Source: Ornithinibacillus salinisoli
Lineage (GTDB): Bacteria > Bacillota > Bacilli > Bacillales > Amphibacillaceae
Strand: one strand, 5' to 3'
NCBI RefSeq assembly: GCF_042682545.1
Contig: NZ_JBHUHQ010000002.1
DNA: 64,000 nucleotides
In this document: in pieces, positions 17,389-25,549 of the stretch
Numbering within the stretch: the first letter of the stretch is position 1
Layout of the letters: each line of letters opens with the position of its first letter
Notes under the pieces: generated by a model
What the model was told of the DNA's origin: nothing
Seen by the model: only the letters and a program-made list of their open reading frames with translations
The model's database searches: none
Program-made: the position numbers and the translations under genes

Positions 17389-18327
17389 ATGAAAAAATGC
17401 TTATTATTGATACTATTAAGTATTAGCATTTTTGTGGTAGCCTGCAGCAATGACACGGAACATAGTGAATCGGCTGATACGGAGACTATTGCGGAGGATT
17501 CAACTGGAGATAACCGTTACTCAAATTCTACGAAAAATCAAAATGGTAGTCATGAAACGGAAGGTGAATCTCAAGATGAAGAAAGTCCATCAAACAAAGG
17601 TTTAGAAAATCAGCTAGACCGAAAAATAATTTATACAGCTAATCTAGAAATTGAAGTAAAAGATTATCAACAGGCATTTGATCAAATTCAGACTGACGTT
17701 TCGAATCGTGGCGGATATATTGTGGAATCGAATATGCATGAGGGCGATGGAGAAAATACGACCAGTGGATATATAACTGCACGAGTCCCTCAGGATCAAT
17801 TTCGTGAGTTTATAAAGTTGGTGGAAGATGGTAGTAATAAAGTTTTAGAAAGTTCGATTTCGGGGGAGGATGTGACAGAAGAGTATGTTGACTTGGAATC
17901 ACGCTTAAAATCAAAACGTGTCGTCGAAGAACGCTTACTATCCTTCATGGAGAAGGCGGAAAAAACAGAAGATCTGTTAACGATTTCAAATGATTTAGCA
18001 AAAGTTCAAGAAGAGATTGAAGGAATAATGGGACGGATGAAATACCTAGAAAATAGAGCAGATCTAGCAACTGTTACAATCCATATGCAGGAAAATACTG
18101 TTAGCCTTTCAAGTATGGACGAAGATGATTTAGACACGTGGGAACGAACGAAGCAACAGTTTTTAAAAAGTATTAATATGCTACTATCCTTTTTCTCTGG
18201 GCTTATTGTCTTCCTAGTCGGTAATCTACCAATACTTCTATTGTTGGCTTTAATTGGTTTGGTAACGTATATGCTTATCAGGAAAAGAACGAAAAACAGT
18301 ATAAATGACAGATCACATAAAACATGA
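17389..18327 (+). CDS. DUF4349 lipoprotein
   Basis: This 312-residue protein has a lipoprotein signal, MKKCLLLILLSISIFVVACS, with the modified Cys at about residue 19. A low-complexity Ser/Asp/Glu-rich linker follows, then the DUF4349 domain from about residue 75 (RKIIYTANLEIEVKDYQQAF, RGGYIVESN, GYITARVPQDQF, ISGEDVTEEYVDLESRLKSK). The domain contains a coiled-coil around residues 180-220. One C-terminal transmembrane helix (LLSFFSGLIVFLVGNLPILL and following) ends in a basic cytosolic tail. DUF4349 proteins are anchored envelope proteins of unknown role. ATG 17389 follows AAAGGGGTGTCGAG. It is monocistronic with its own terminator. Confidence 0.87.
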   Translation: MKKCLLLILLSISIFVVACSNDTEHSESADTETIAEDSTGDNRYSNSTKNQNGSHETEGESQDEESPSNKGLENQLDRKIIYTANLEIEVKDYQQAFDQIQTDVSNRGGYIVESNMHEGDGENTTSGYITARVPQDQFREFIKLVEDGSNKVLESSISGEDVTEEYVDLESRLKSKRVVEERLLSFMEKAEKTEDLLTISNDLAKVQEEIEGIMGRMKYLENRADLATVTIHMQENTVSLSSMDEDDLDTWERTKQQFLKSINMLLSFFSGLIVFLVGNLPILLLLALIGLVTYMLIRKRTKNSINDRSHKT

Positions 18328-18355
18328 GTCATTCTAGAAGTAGATTATATAAATT

Positions 18356-18396
18356 AAAAAGGTGCCAACCTCCACTAGTGAACCCGGCACCTTTTT
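18356..18396. terminator. Bidirectional terminator
   Basis: AAAAAGGTGCC and GGCACCTTTTT flank a 19-nt loop, between the rightward DUF4349 gene and the leftward membrane-protein gene. Confidence 0.85.
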
Positions 18397-18418
18397 CACC
18401 GTGTACCACATTTCTATG

Positions 18419-18850
18419 TTACCTAATATAAAAATAATGCCACCTTAAAAAAGGAAAAATAAAGGCATAAAAAATAGCTGAATACCACAATTTCCAACCC
18501 GTGTAAGTTAAATAGTCAAAATACACAGCTGTCCATTCAAAGAAAATTGTAAATACAGTCCAAAGTAACCAATACGGAATAAAATGGGAAAAGCTATTGG
18601 GCATATAGTTTAAGAATAGGATACCGAATATAGGAGCCATAAGAAACTTAATTAACATAACCCCAAAATTAAATTGTACATCTCCTGCAAAATAATAAAA
18701 CTCCATGATATTCCAGAGAAATAAATCAGCTACAAGTTCTATACAAATAATTGTAATCCAAACGATGTAAATATTACGACGTTCCATATGTTTGGGTTTA
18801 ATCGAAAAAACCAATAGAAGGATTCCTGTAATAACATACATGTAAATCAT
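18419..18850 (-). CDS. CBO0543-like multi-pass membrane protein
   Basis: This 143-residue protein has four to five hydrophobic segments and many aromatic residues (YIVWITIICIELVADLFLWN, YFAGDVQFNFGVMLIKFLMA, WLLWTVFTIFFEWTAVYFDY). The pattern E-x-x-A-x-x-x-x-D plus W-x-x-W-x-x-F-x-x-x-x-E-W resembles the CBO0543 family of uncharacterised spore-former membrane proteins. The start at 18850 has AAAGGAG 11 nt upstream; an internal ATG three codons later is also possible. It is followed leftward by nothing, so it ends the transcript started by the two genes to its right, or is transcribed alone. Confidence 0.65.
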   Translation of the reverse strand: MIYMYVITGILLLVFSIKPKHMERRNIYIVWITIICIELVADLFLWNIMEFYYFAGDVQFNFGVMLIKFLMAPIFGILFLNYMPNSFSHFIPYWLLWTVFTIFFEWTAVYFDYLTYTGWKLWYSAIFYAFIFPFLRWHYFYIR

Positions 18851-18873
18851 AAGGATTATTGCTCCTTTCTATT

Positions 18874-19335
18874 TCACGCTTCAACTTTAGCAACCCCCAT
18901 TGCCAGGTGATCCCATAGAATTTTTTCAACTTTTTCAGCTTGTTCTTTGGGACACTCAATCACTAATATCACTTCTGATTTTTTCCCTCTTAATAACCTT
19001 TTTCTTTTATGGAAAACTTTAAAAATAAACAAATCAATGATAAAACCTAAAAGAAATCCAATCGTACCAGCTATTAACCCCCAATAAATTGGTCCCCAAT
19101 CCAGTACAAACCCAACACTTGTCCCTATGACTGAAAATGCCACTGCGAGAGCTGCTCCCTTATCGAACAAGCTTACACCGTCTGAACGATGAAGCGAATC
19201 AAACAATTTTCTTTCCTCTGTCCGATTATTAAGTGGCACTGCCAAGATGTTCTGATTTCCAATCCCTATTTCTTTTAAAGCTGAAAGGGCTAGTTCCAAA
19301 TATGATGAATGTTCAAAAGTAGAAAAAATTTGCAA
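18874..19335 (-). CDS. Unrecognised protein with paired central membrane helices
   Basis: This 153-residue protein has a soluble N-terminal alpha/beta segment (MQIFSTFEHSSYLELALSAL, GNQNILAVPL) and a Gly-rich hydrophobic hairpin (about residues 58-108, with SVIGTSVGFVLDWG and GLIAGTIGFLLGFIID). A soluble tail starts VILVIECPKEQAEKVEKIL. The layout, ferredoxin-like halves around a glycine-zipper hairpin, is seen in some stress-associated membrane proteins, but I cannot name a family. It is 1 nt from the stop-start junction with the gene to its right, so the two are translationally linked. Confidence 0.6.
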   Translation of the reverse strand: MQIFSTFEHSSYLELALSALKEIGIGNQNILAVPLNNRTEERKLFDSLHRSDGVSLFDKGAALAVAFSVIGTSVGFVLDWGPIYWGLIAGTIGFLLGFIIDLFIFKVFHKRKRLLRGKKSEVILVIECPKEQAEKVEKILWDHLAMGVAKVEA

Positions 19336-19336
19336 G

Positions 19337-20125
19337 TTAGGTCACCTCATGTTGAGCTGAGATTTTTACACGATATTGTTGGTAATTCTTTTTCAAAAAC
19401 TTCCTCTGTTCGCTTTCAAACAATTTATTATTCTCAACTGTATTGACATAAGAGGCGTAAACAGCAAATCCGTATATAGAAGGTAAAAAAAGTAGCCAAA
19501 AAGGATCTAATGCTTCTGTAGCTATATTTATCTGTCCTAAAAATAGGTGGTGAACAGCTATGAGAAAACCTGAAAAATAAACATAAATAATAAACCAGCT
19601 TGTCACAAAAATAGCCGTTACGACTCGATGAATGTACAGTTGTCCTAAACCAGGTGTTAATAGAGACCAAATGACTGCCATTAACGGTTTTCGTTTGTCT
19701 AAATAATTGATTTCCATAGCGGTAATATTATAAGAGGTAAAATCAGCACTTTCTCTTTCAGCTAATAAAAACACTTTATTTATATCGACAGTTGTTCGAT
19801 AACTATCCCATATCGCATATATATAAACCGGTAAATACATAAGTAACCATCTTGGATCTAATACTTCCTTAGCCATATCTATATTTCCTGTTAATGTATA
19901 AACAATGCCAAGGTTTAAGTTTGACATAATATTAATAAGCATCTCCCATAAGAACAAGGCAAAACCCCTGATGTATTTGGATAAAAGGAGATGTCCAAAG
20001 CCAGGAAAAGCAGCAGACCACCAAGCAATAATATATGGATTACGTAGATGTAATTTTGTCGTACCAAGAGCACCTACATATGCTTTGAAACGACGTTCTT
20101 TATTTGTAGGTGAAAAATTCTTCAT
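19337..20125 (-). CDS. Multi-pass membrane protein with two TM2-like units
   Basis: This 262-residue protein contains two copies of a TM2-like motif: AAFPGFGHLLLSKYIRGFAL (about residues 38-57) and LTPGLGQLYIHRVVTAIFVT (about 160-180). Each is followed by hydrophobic helices and the matching phrases LDPRWLLMYLPVYIYAIWDSY and LDPFWLLFLPSIYGFAVYASY. This is an internal duplication. Function is unknown. ATG 20125 with AGGAGA 7 nt upstream is preferred to one eight codons earlier. It is the first gene of a leftward pair with the paired-helix protein. Confidence 0.7.
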   Translation of the reverse strand: MKNFSPTNKERRFKAYVGALGTTKLHLRNPYIIAWWSAAFPGFGHLLLSKYIRGFALFLWEMLINIMSNLNLGIVYTLTGNIDMAKEVLDPRWLLMYLPVYIYAIWDSYRTTVDINKVFLLAERESADFTSYNITAMEINYLDKRKPLMAVIWSLLTPGLGQLYIHRVVTAIFVTSWFIIYVYFSGFLIAVHHLFLGQINIATEALDPFWLLFLPSIYGFAVYASYVNTVENNKLFESEQRKFLKKNYQQYRVKISAQHEVT

Positions 20126-20466
20126 GATCGTCTCTCCTAAAGAAGTCAAATGGGTATCTCCGTTTATTTTGCTATAATCTTCTATTTAATATCCAAATTT
20201 CCCATTTGTTACAAAAAGAAGTGAAATTGTGAACGCGAAACTTGATTAAGATGGCGCAGTGAATTTAAACTTGCCTCTTTCTTCATATCAAAGTTATATT
20301 CCCCAAGAAAATTAATGTGTTCCCATCCCAAATAGTGTAAGGGGTAATATCTCAACATAGATTTATTTACAGAGTTAATAAACACATTTTGAAGATAGAA
20401 TACTAGTTTCACTTTGGCTGATAATTTGCGTATATTTTAAGTGTTATTTTGCACATCCAACTTTAA
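20126..20466. other. Intergenic region, no supported gene
   Basis: AT-rich spacer. An open frame at 20209-20412 lacks a ribosome site and any recognisable composition, so I do not call it. Confidence 0.5.
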
Positions 20467-20506
20467 AAACCCAGCTATCTTCACATGAGAAGATTAGCCG
20501 GGTTTC
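20467..20506 (-). terminator. Terminator at the end of the ECF42 locus
   Basis: AACCCAGCTATCTTC pairs with GAAGATTAGCCGGGTT across a short loop. On the minus strand the stem is followed by GGGTTTTTAAAG. It closes the leftward sigma-factor locus. Confidence 0.7.
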
Positions 20507-20555
20507 TTAATATTTACATCTATTTACATCCAATCATTTATAGAATTATTTGAAT

Positions 20556-20738
20556 TTAAAGCACAGCTGATGCTTGACTAACTAATGAGACAAGCTGTTC
20601 GAGATCAATCGTATCCCCTTTGCGAAGCTTCATTGTCTTTCTTTCTGGAGGTCCATCGAACATGTCTTCTGGAAGATTCAGTGTAACGGTATTAAAAATG
20701 GTAAAGCTGACTGTTGCTTTAGATGTCGAGATACTTTT
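20556..20738 (-). pseudogene. Remnant ORF of 60 codons, family unknown
   Basis: An open frame of 60 codons without a start codon at its 5' end reads KSISTSKATVSFTIFNTVTL, then NLPEDMFDGPPERKTMKLRK and GDTIDLEQLVSLVSQASAVL. The composition is that of real protein. An upstream piece in another frame (VDDYQTVGHAKFKKVSRH) can be joined by a frameshift. It looks like the C-terminal end of a decayed gene downstream of the glyoxalase remnant. An internal ATG could restart it, but no ribosome site is visible. I do not recognise the family. Confidence 0.5.
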
Positions 20739-20754
20739 TTAAATTTGGCATGGC

Positions 20755-20849
20755 CTACGGTTTGGTAATCATCCACGTGACTCTACGTAAAAATCCGCCT
20801 GGCTTCTTACATCCTCCGACATAAGATAAGAGTTTAATTGTGCTCCCAT
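20755..20849 (-). pseudogene. Glyoxalase/VOC-like gene collapsed by internal deletion
   Basis: ATG 20849, preceded by GAAAGG, starts MGAQLNSYLMSEDVRSQADF, the typical opening of a PhnB-like VOC/glyoxalase protein. Within a few codons another frame gives RRVTWMITKP and a TAG (20755-20757), the typical last residues of the same family. About 100 codons between are missing. Genes of this family are frequent partners of ECF42 sigma factors. An intact ECF42-type promoter is retained 27 nt upstream, supporting former membership of the regulon. Confidence 0.7.
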
Positions 20850-20875
20850 TTTTCAACAACCTTTCCATTTTAATT

Positions 20876-20904
20876 ACGACGAATATACAATGGTGAAATC
20901 GACA
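20876..20904 (-). promoter_or_regulatory. ECF42-type promoter, copy 4 (before the VOC remnant)
   Basis: Minus strand TGTCGA, 17 bp, CGTCGT. It matches the other three sites of this locus in both boxes and in spacing. Confidence 0.85.
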
Positions 20905-20915
20905 AAGGATAAAAT

Positions 20916-21353
20916 TTATTTAATTTTTTTCAACATATTAAGGTGATCTTGTAAAGAGGCTTCCATCGCCTTTATTCCGGGGTCTTGTATGGACTCTAGT
21001 TTCTCTTTTAGTCTTTGCAATTCTATTTTGTACTTGCCTCTCACCTTTGGAACCGGCATTCTTAGCGCCCAGTTTAGCGCCTCGTCCTCCGTACTCACAT
21101 TAATCAACATATATTCCATGATAAGGTCTTGATTTACCGGAAACGGGCCAGCCAATACCTGTGGTTTTCCACCTTTCTTTGGATACGTTATTCTTAAACA
21201 TGTTGAACTTGGCTGAAGCTCTTCATCGGCAAGAAGTGCACCTTTTTTAACCAATGACTTCTTATACGAAATCATTGCGTCGCGGTAATCCTTTTCGTAG
21301 GCTAGTCCTGCCTCCGAGTACTCTGTAGCTTTGATAATCAATAAAAATCTCAT
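20916..21353 (-). CDS. YCII-related (DGPF-type) protein, variant
   Basis: This 145-residue soluble protein opens MRFLLIIKATEYSEAGLAYE and has the ferredoxin-like YCII fold pattern (LADEELQPSSTCLRITYP, VLAGPFPVNQDLIMEYMLIN, EALNWALRMPVP). The usual DGPF motif is AGPF here. Family members accompany ECF42 sigma factors; their biochemical role is unsettled. ATG 21353 follows AAGGAGG at 9 nt; an open frame extends 44 codons upstream without a ribosome site and crosses the promoter. The gene has its own ECF42-type promoter at 21420-21448. Confidence 0.85.
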   Translation of the reverse strand: MRFLLIIKATEYSEAGLAYEKDYRDAMISYKKSLVKKGALLADEELQPSSTCLRITYPKKGGKPQVLAGPFPVNQDLIMEYMLINVSTEDEALNWALRMPVPKVRGKYKIELQRLKEKLESIQDPGIKAMEASLQDHLNMLKKIK

Positions 21354-21419
21354 TGTTTTTCCCTCCTTGTTTGGAAGAATTGGAGAGCAGAATAGACTGC
21401 TCAACTTTCCTTTACCAAC

Positions 21420-21448
21420 ACGACGAATAAGGAACGAGATAATCGACA
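21420..21448 (-). promoter_or_regulatory. ECF42-type promoter, copy 3 (before the second YCII gene)
   Basis: Minus strand TGTCGA, 17 bp, CGTCGT, 67 nt upstream of the YCII start codon and just past the end of the sigma-factor gene. Confidence 0.88.
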
Positions 21449-21462
21449 AGGCAGGAAAAAAT

Positions 21463-22728
21463 TTATGTAGATGTTCCTTTTCCACATTCCATTGCGCGAT
21501 TTAGTAGAAGGGATCGTTCACGTTCATTCTGGGTTAGTGATGCAGCACGTTCAAATTCTGCCCGAGCTTCATCGTAACGCCCTAGCTTCACCAGAAGATC
21601 CCCACGGACACTCGGCAATAGATGATATTTCTTTAAGGATGGGGCAGCATTCAACTCGTCTACAATCTGGATGCCAATGTCCGGACCAAATGCCATGGAT
21701 ATAGCAACTGCACGGTTTAATTCTACGATTAGGGAGGGCATTACAATTGAAAGCGCTTCGTAAAGAGCAGCAATTCGTGGCCAATCGGTCTCCTCTGAGG
21801 TAGGTGCCTGAGCATGGCAAGCAGAGATGGCTGCCTGCAAAGAATAGGGCCCAAGTGAACGCCCTAAATTCCGGCTGCGCTCCAGTGCTGCCAATCCACG
21901 GCGAATCAATAATTGATCCCACTGTGCCCGGTTTTGATCCATAAGAAGAACAGGTTCACCTTTCGAATTAACTCGAGTTTTGAACCGCGAAAATTGAATT
22001 TCCATTAAAGCAACTAGCCCATGAACTTCCGGTTCATTAGGTGCAATCTCAGCAAGGACACGTCCCAGTCTCAGTGCCTCTTGGCATAGCAAGGGACGGA
22101 TCCAGTGTTCCCCGGAAGTTGCTGAATATCCTTCATTAAACATAAGGTAAATCACTTCAAGTACGGTCGACAGGCGATCATTAAGTTCCTCTCCATGAGG
22201 TACCTCAAAAGGAATCTTTTTTTCGTTAAGGGTCCTCTTAGCACGGACAATCCTCTGCGCAATGGTTGATTCCGCAACGAGAAATGAACGCGCAATTTCT
22301 TCCGTGGTAAGTCCACATAACAGGCGCAGTGTCAAGGCAACTCTGGCATCCTGTGATAATACTGGATGACAGGTCATAAAAATCAGACGAAGGAGATCGT
22401 CACCAATCTCCCCATCCAGTACATGATCAATGTCTTCCTCAGTATATAAATCCGTATTTTTAGCAATCTCTGCATACTTTTGATCACGATTCTTCGTTCT
22501 TCGCAAAAGATCAATCGCACGCCGTTTCGCCGTTGTCATCAGCCATGCACCAGGATTGTCTGGCATCCCCGCATGCGGCCATTTTTCAAGAGCAACCACC
22601 AAGGCATCTTGAGCCAGATCCTCTGCTAGACCAACGTCCCGTACCATCCCAGTCAACTTTGCAATGAGCTTTGGTGACTCTATTCGCCATATCGCTTCAA
22701 TCGTTCGTTGTGTTTGGGATAAATTCAC
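21463..22728 (-). CDS. ECF42-family RNA polymerase sigma factor with C-terminal TPR-like extension
   Basis: This 421-residue protein is about twice the length of a simple ECF sigma factor. Sigma region 2 spans about residues 15-85 (GLAEDLAQDALVVALEKWPH, PDNPGAWLMTTAKRRAIDLL). Region 4 spans about 125-180 (CGLTTEEIARSFLVAESTIA, QRIVRAKRTL). A roughly 220-residue helical extension follows with DUF6596-like features (LEVIYLMFNEGYSATSGEHW, LVALMEIQFSR, VELNRAVAISMAFGP, LGRYDEARAEFERAASLTQN). This architecture and the adjacent DGPF/YCII genes are the hallmark of group ECF42, in which the extension rather than a separate anti-sigma factor is thought to control activity. GTG 22728 lies 2 nt after the stop of the preceding YCII gene, so translation is coupled. 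Confidence 0.93.
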   Translation of the reverse strand: MNLSQTQRTIEAIWRIESPKLIAKLTGMVRDVGLAEDLAQDALVVALEKWPHAGMPDNPGAWLMTTAKRRAIDLLRRTKNRDQKYAEIAKNTDLYTEEDIDHVLDGEIGDDLLRLIFMTCHPVLSQDARVALTLRLLCGLTTEEIARSFLVAESTIAQRIVRAKRTLNEKKIPFEVPHGEELNDRLSTVLEVIYLMFNEGYSATSGEHWIRPLLCQEALRLGRVLAEIAPNEPEVHGLVALMEIQFSRFKTRVNSKGEPVLLMDQNRAQWDQLLIRRGLAALERSRNLGRSLGPYSLQAAISACHAQAPTSEETDWPRIAALYEALSIVMPSLIVELNRAVAISMAFGPDIGIQIVDELNAAPSLKKYHLLPSVRGDLLVKLGRYDEARAEFERAASLTQNERERSLLLNRAMECGKGTST

Positions 22729-22730
22729 AC

Positions 22731-23159
22731 CTATTTTCGCTCCTCTACATGCTTGCGAAGTGCTGCTTCTTTTTCCAGTAATTCCGGATTATCTGTCAAG
22801 TCTTCCGCCTCAAATACCTGTCTAAGCTCAATTTGTCCCTGTCCAAATCCATGTGGATCTGGCATCCGTAATGCCCATTCAATAGCTTCTTCTCTTGATT
22901 TAACTTCAATCAAGGTATATCCAGCAATTATTTCTTTTGCCTCTGTAAACGGACCGTCCATAATCTTTGGTTTACAGCCTGGTTCCGGATAGGAAATCCT
23001 AATTCCACTTGAACTAGGTTGTAGTCCATCACCTGCTAATAAAACACCCGCTTTCACCAATTCTTCGTTATACTTCTGCATCGCCTCAATAAGTTCCGGG
23101 CTTGGCATTTTTCCTTCCTCTGAATCTGTAGTTGCTTTTACAATCATCATAAATCTCAT
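22731..23159 (-). CDS. DGPF-domain (YCII-related) protein
   Basis: This 142-residue soluble protein starts MRFMMIVKATTDSEEGKMPS and contains the signature IMDGPFTEAKEIIAGYTLIE (about residues 65-85) plus EEAIEWALRMPDPHGFGQGQ. It is the canonical genetic partner of ECF42 sigma factors. The family is ferredoxin-like and resembles YciI, but its reaction is not established. ATG 23159 follows AGGAGGTTATTACTT. It sits 2 nt before the sigma-factor gene and downstream of an ECF42-type promoter, so induction would feed back on the sigma factor. Confidence 0.92.
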   Translation of the reverse strand: MRFMMIVKATTDSEEGKMPSPELIEAMQKYNEELVKAGVLLAGDGLQPSSSGIRISYPEPGCKPKIMDGPFTEAKEIIAGYTLIEVKSREEAIEWALRMPDPHGFGQGQIELRQVFEAEDLTDNPELLEKEAALRKHVEERK

Positions 23160-23238
23160 AAGTAATAACCTCCTATCTTATAGTGAAGCCTCATTCTAAT
23201 TGTTGCAAAATCGCATTAGCAAATCCGCTTCTATTTAT

Positions 23239-23267
23239 ACAACGAATACCTGCCTATTAAATCGACA
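23239..23267 (-). promoter_or_regulatory. ECF42-type promoter, copy 2 (before YCII-sigma operon)
   Basis: Minus strand TGTCGA, 17 bp, CGTTGT. It differs from the other copies at one -10 base. It drives the DGPF gene and the sigma-factor gene, giving autoregulation. Confidence 0.85.
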
Positions 23268-23301
23268 ATCGAAATTATTTTTTGTAAAACTTTTTTCCTA
23301 A

Positions 23302-24114
23302 TTAATGATTAGCCGTAAAAAATACTGTAAGCTCCGGCGATATCTTTTTTGTATCAAGTTTCTTAGTATGGCCAAGCCCTTTTTTACTCAGCAATTGCGC
23401 ATTGGGGAGTACGTTTGCCAATGCTTGAGCACTATGACGAAGAGATGCAGGGCTCTCTTTCCCTTCTAATACCAACGTTGGCATAGTAACACTGCTCAAC
23501 CATTCAGTAGACAATTCCTTTCCTTCCATATAGCCATCCAACAAAGCCGCATCATAGGGAAGCGTATGTGCAACCGCCATAAGCTTAGACCACACCCCCG
23601 GCATAATGCGCATCATGCTAACAACAAATGATGGTGCCCCCATGCCCTTGGTCATAAAGTACTTAATGGCTTCAGCTCTGTTATCCTTGGAAATAAGTTC
23701 AGCAGTATGCCTTGTAAAATCTTTCGGTGGTTTACGATCCTCCGCCTTTACCACGAAAGGAGGTTCGTGCAGAGCCAATTTAGTAATATTTATCCCTCTC
23801 TTTGCAGCTAGTAGGGCTAGAACAGCTCCCGAAGATAATCCCCAAACATATGCCGATCCACCTGCTTCATCAATCAAAGCCTGAAGATCTTCAATTTCTC
23901 GCCCAACATCATATGGCTGTGTATCACCGCTATCACCTCGGCCACGGCGGTCGTAGTTGTAAACCGTGAAGTACTCGGACAACTGGTTAGCCAGCTCCAC
24001 CTGCTGTGGAAATTTTCGGTAGCTAAAGGCACCTGCTACCAGAATGAGAGCTGGTCCTCGGCCAACTTTGTCATAAGCGATTTTCGTTCCATCTTTTGAA
24101 TCAACTGAATACAT
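23302..24114 (-). CDS. Alpha/beta hydrolase in the ECF42 regulon
   Basis: This 270-residue cytosolic protein shows the alpha/beta hydrolase order: oxyanion strand GPALILVAGAFSYRKF (about residues 17-33), YNYDRRGRGDSGDTQPYDVG (about 50-70), nucleophile elbow VWGLSSGAVLALLAAKRG (Ser about 94-96) and a late TLVLEGKESPASLRHSAQAL. The probable catalytic His is in KGLGHTKKLD. The substrate is unknown. ATG 24114 with AAAGGAGG 8 nt upstream is chosen over one 16 codons earlier. It has its own ECF42-type promoter and lies 142 bp upstream of the YCII-sigma pair. Confidence 0.9.
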   Translation of the reverse strand: MYSVDSKDGTKIAYDKVGRGPALILVAGAFSYRKFPQQVELANQLSEYFTVYNYDRRGRGDSGDTQPYDVGREIEDLQALIDEAGGSAYVWGLSSGAVLALLAAKRGINITKLALHEPPFVVKAEDRKPPKDFTRHTAELISKDNRAEAIKYFMTKGMGAPSFVVSMMRIMPGVWSKLMAVAHTLPYDAALLDGYMEGKELSTEWLSSVTMPTLVLEGKESPASLRHSAQALANVLPNAQLLSKKGLGHTKKLDTKKISPELTVFFTANH

Positions 24115-24192
24115 AAATTCTTCCTCCTTTATCATTGCAACTTTTGGATATTTAGCTTCCAATATTTACAGATTATATCCACTTCTAATAAG

Positions 24193-24221
24193 ACGACGAA
24201 CCACACTAAACAAAATCGACA
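24193..24221 (-). promoter_or_regulatory. ECF42-type promoter, copy 1 (before the alpha/beta hydrolase)
   Basis: Minus strand TGTCGA, 17 bp, CGTCGT, about 79 nt upstream of the hydrolase start codon. Confidence 0.88.
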
Positions 24222-24468
24222 CATCTGCAAAAAAAATTTATAAATTTTCTTTACCAAACATAATTCAGTCTGAATATTATGTATTACAATACACATTACA
24301 ATATTATTTTTTATCCCTTTTTAAATTTACCTGCTCTATTAATTTTAACATAATATTCCGATAAATATCCCAAAAATAAAAGACCATCAAAATGATGATC
24401 ATCCTATTACACTCTTGTCCCCCTGTAAGTATCATTATTCAAAAGTAATAAAGGTAGTAGAAGAGCAT

Positions 24469-25388
24469 TTATAAATTTGATTTGTACCAATTAGGTTTAT
24501 TACTGTTAAAATAATCATGGTCTTCTAAAATTATATCTATTCTTTCTAACGCATCATCAAAAGAATTAGGGTCATATTTTTCAGTCCATACTATGGTAGA
24601 AAATATATTCATTGCAGAATATAGGGAATATAATTCCAAAAATAGTCTTCTGGTTGACCTAAGAAATAACCATTTATTTGACCTATAACAAAAGGTTCAC
24701 TAATTCTTCGGCTAAATAATGCTAAATTATAGAAATCATGATACGGGTCCCCGAAATCGTATCCATTGAAATCAATAATCCCTTTATATTTATAATCTGA
24801 AATTATTATATGCTCCAAATGAAAATCGTCATGTAACAGAGTATTAGGTCTATAGGTTAATAACTTTATATTTTCTTCAATAAAACCAATGATTTTACTA
24901 TCATTATTAAGTTTAAAATTGCCTTTCTCATATTTATTTAAGTAATATCTATATTTCTTGCTTTGTCTATCATCCCATGTAGATACATGTGCTGGGGCTT
25001 TTATTTGATGAATTTTATATAGTTCTTTACCAGCCTCTATGCCAATTTGATATTGAATACTATTAGAACATCTTTTAAACGCCTTAATTGCGGGAGTACC
25101 TTCAATATACTCAATTACCATAAAACAAATGTTATCATTTATAAACTCACCAAATAAAATAGGTTTTTGTGATTGAATATTTCTTTCTTCTAATTCTTGA
25201 AGTAACTTATATTCCACTTCTCTTTTTTGATAATATTTAATGTCTGAAATACGTAAAAGATATTTGTTTACTCCCTTTATAACTATGTATTTATTATCAG
25301 GCGAATAACCCTTTTCTATTTTCTCAACACTTGAATAACCATTGAAGAAAGGTATTCCATCTATTATATTTTCAATGATGTATTTCAT
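24469..25388 (-). pseudogene. Aminoglycoside phosphotransferase (APH)-like kinase, frameshifted near the 3' end
   Basis: The first 259 codons encode an APH/choline-kinase-like fold: LLQELEERNIQSQKPILFGE, ICFMVIEYIEGTPAIKAFKR, catalytic loop LLHDDFHLEHIIIS (about residue 185) and metal-binding GIIDFNGYDFGDPYHDFYNL. That frame stops at 24609 after YIPYILQ. In another frame the sequence continues without break as LYSAMNIFSTIVWTEKYD and then SFDDALERIDIILEDHDYF to a TAA at 24469-24471. That is the expected C-terminal helix region of the family. A one-base deletion (or two-base insertion) near 24615-24640 explains it. All kinase motifs precede the lesion, so a truncated protein could still be made. 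ATG 25388 has AAGGAGA upstream. A true mutation and a sequencing error cannot be told apart here. Confidence 0.75.
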
Positions 25389-25549
25389 TTTCTATCTCCT
25401 TGTATACAGACTAATTTTAAATAGTCTATTTTTAAGTATTCTGCCCTTATACTTAAGAAGAAAAGGTCGTTGCAGCAATCTTCTTTAACTCTTACAATTT
25501 GTTAGAACAACATTTATTTGTTAATGTTTATTACTTATTATCAATTTAT

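Noticed and set aside
20209..20412. 67-codon leftward ORF in the gap right of the duplicated TM2-like gene
   Set aside because: No ribosome site, odd composition, no neighbour logic; treated as chance.
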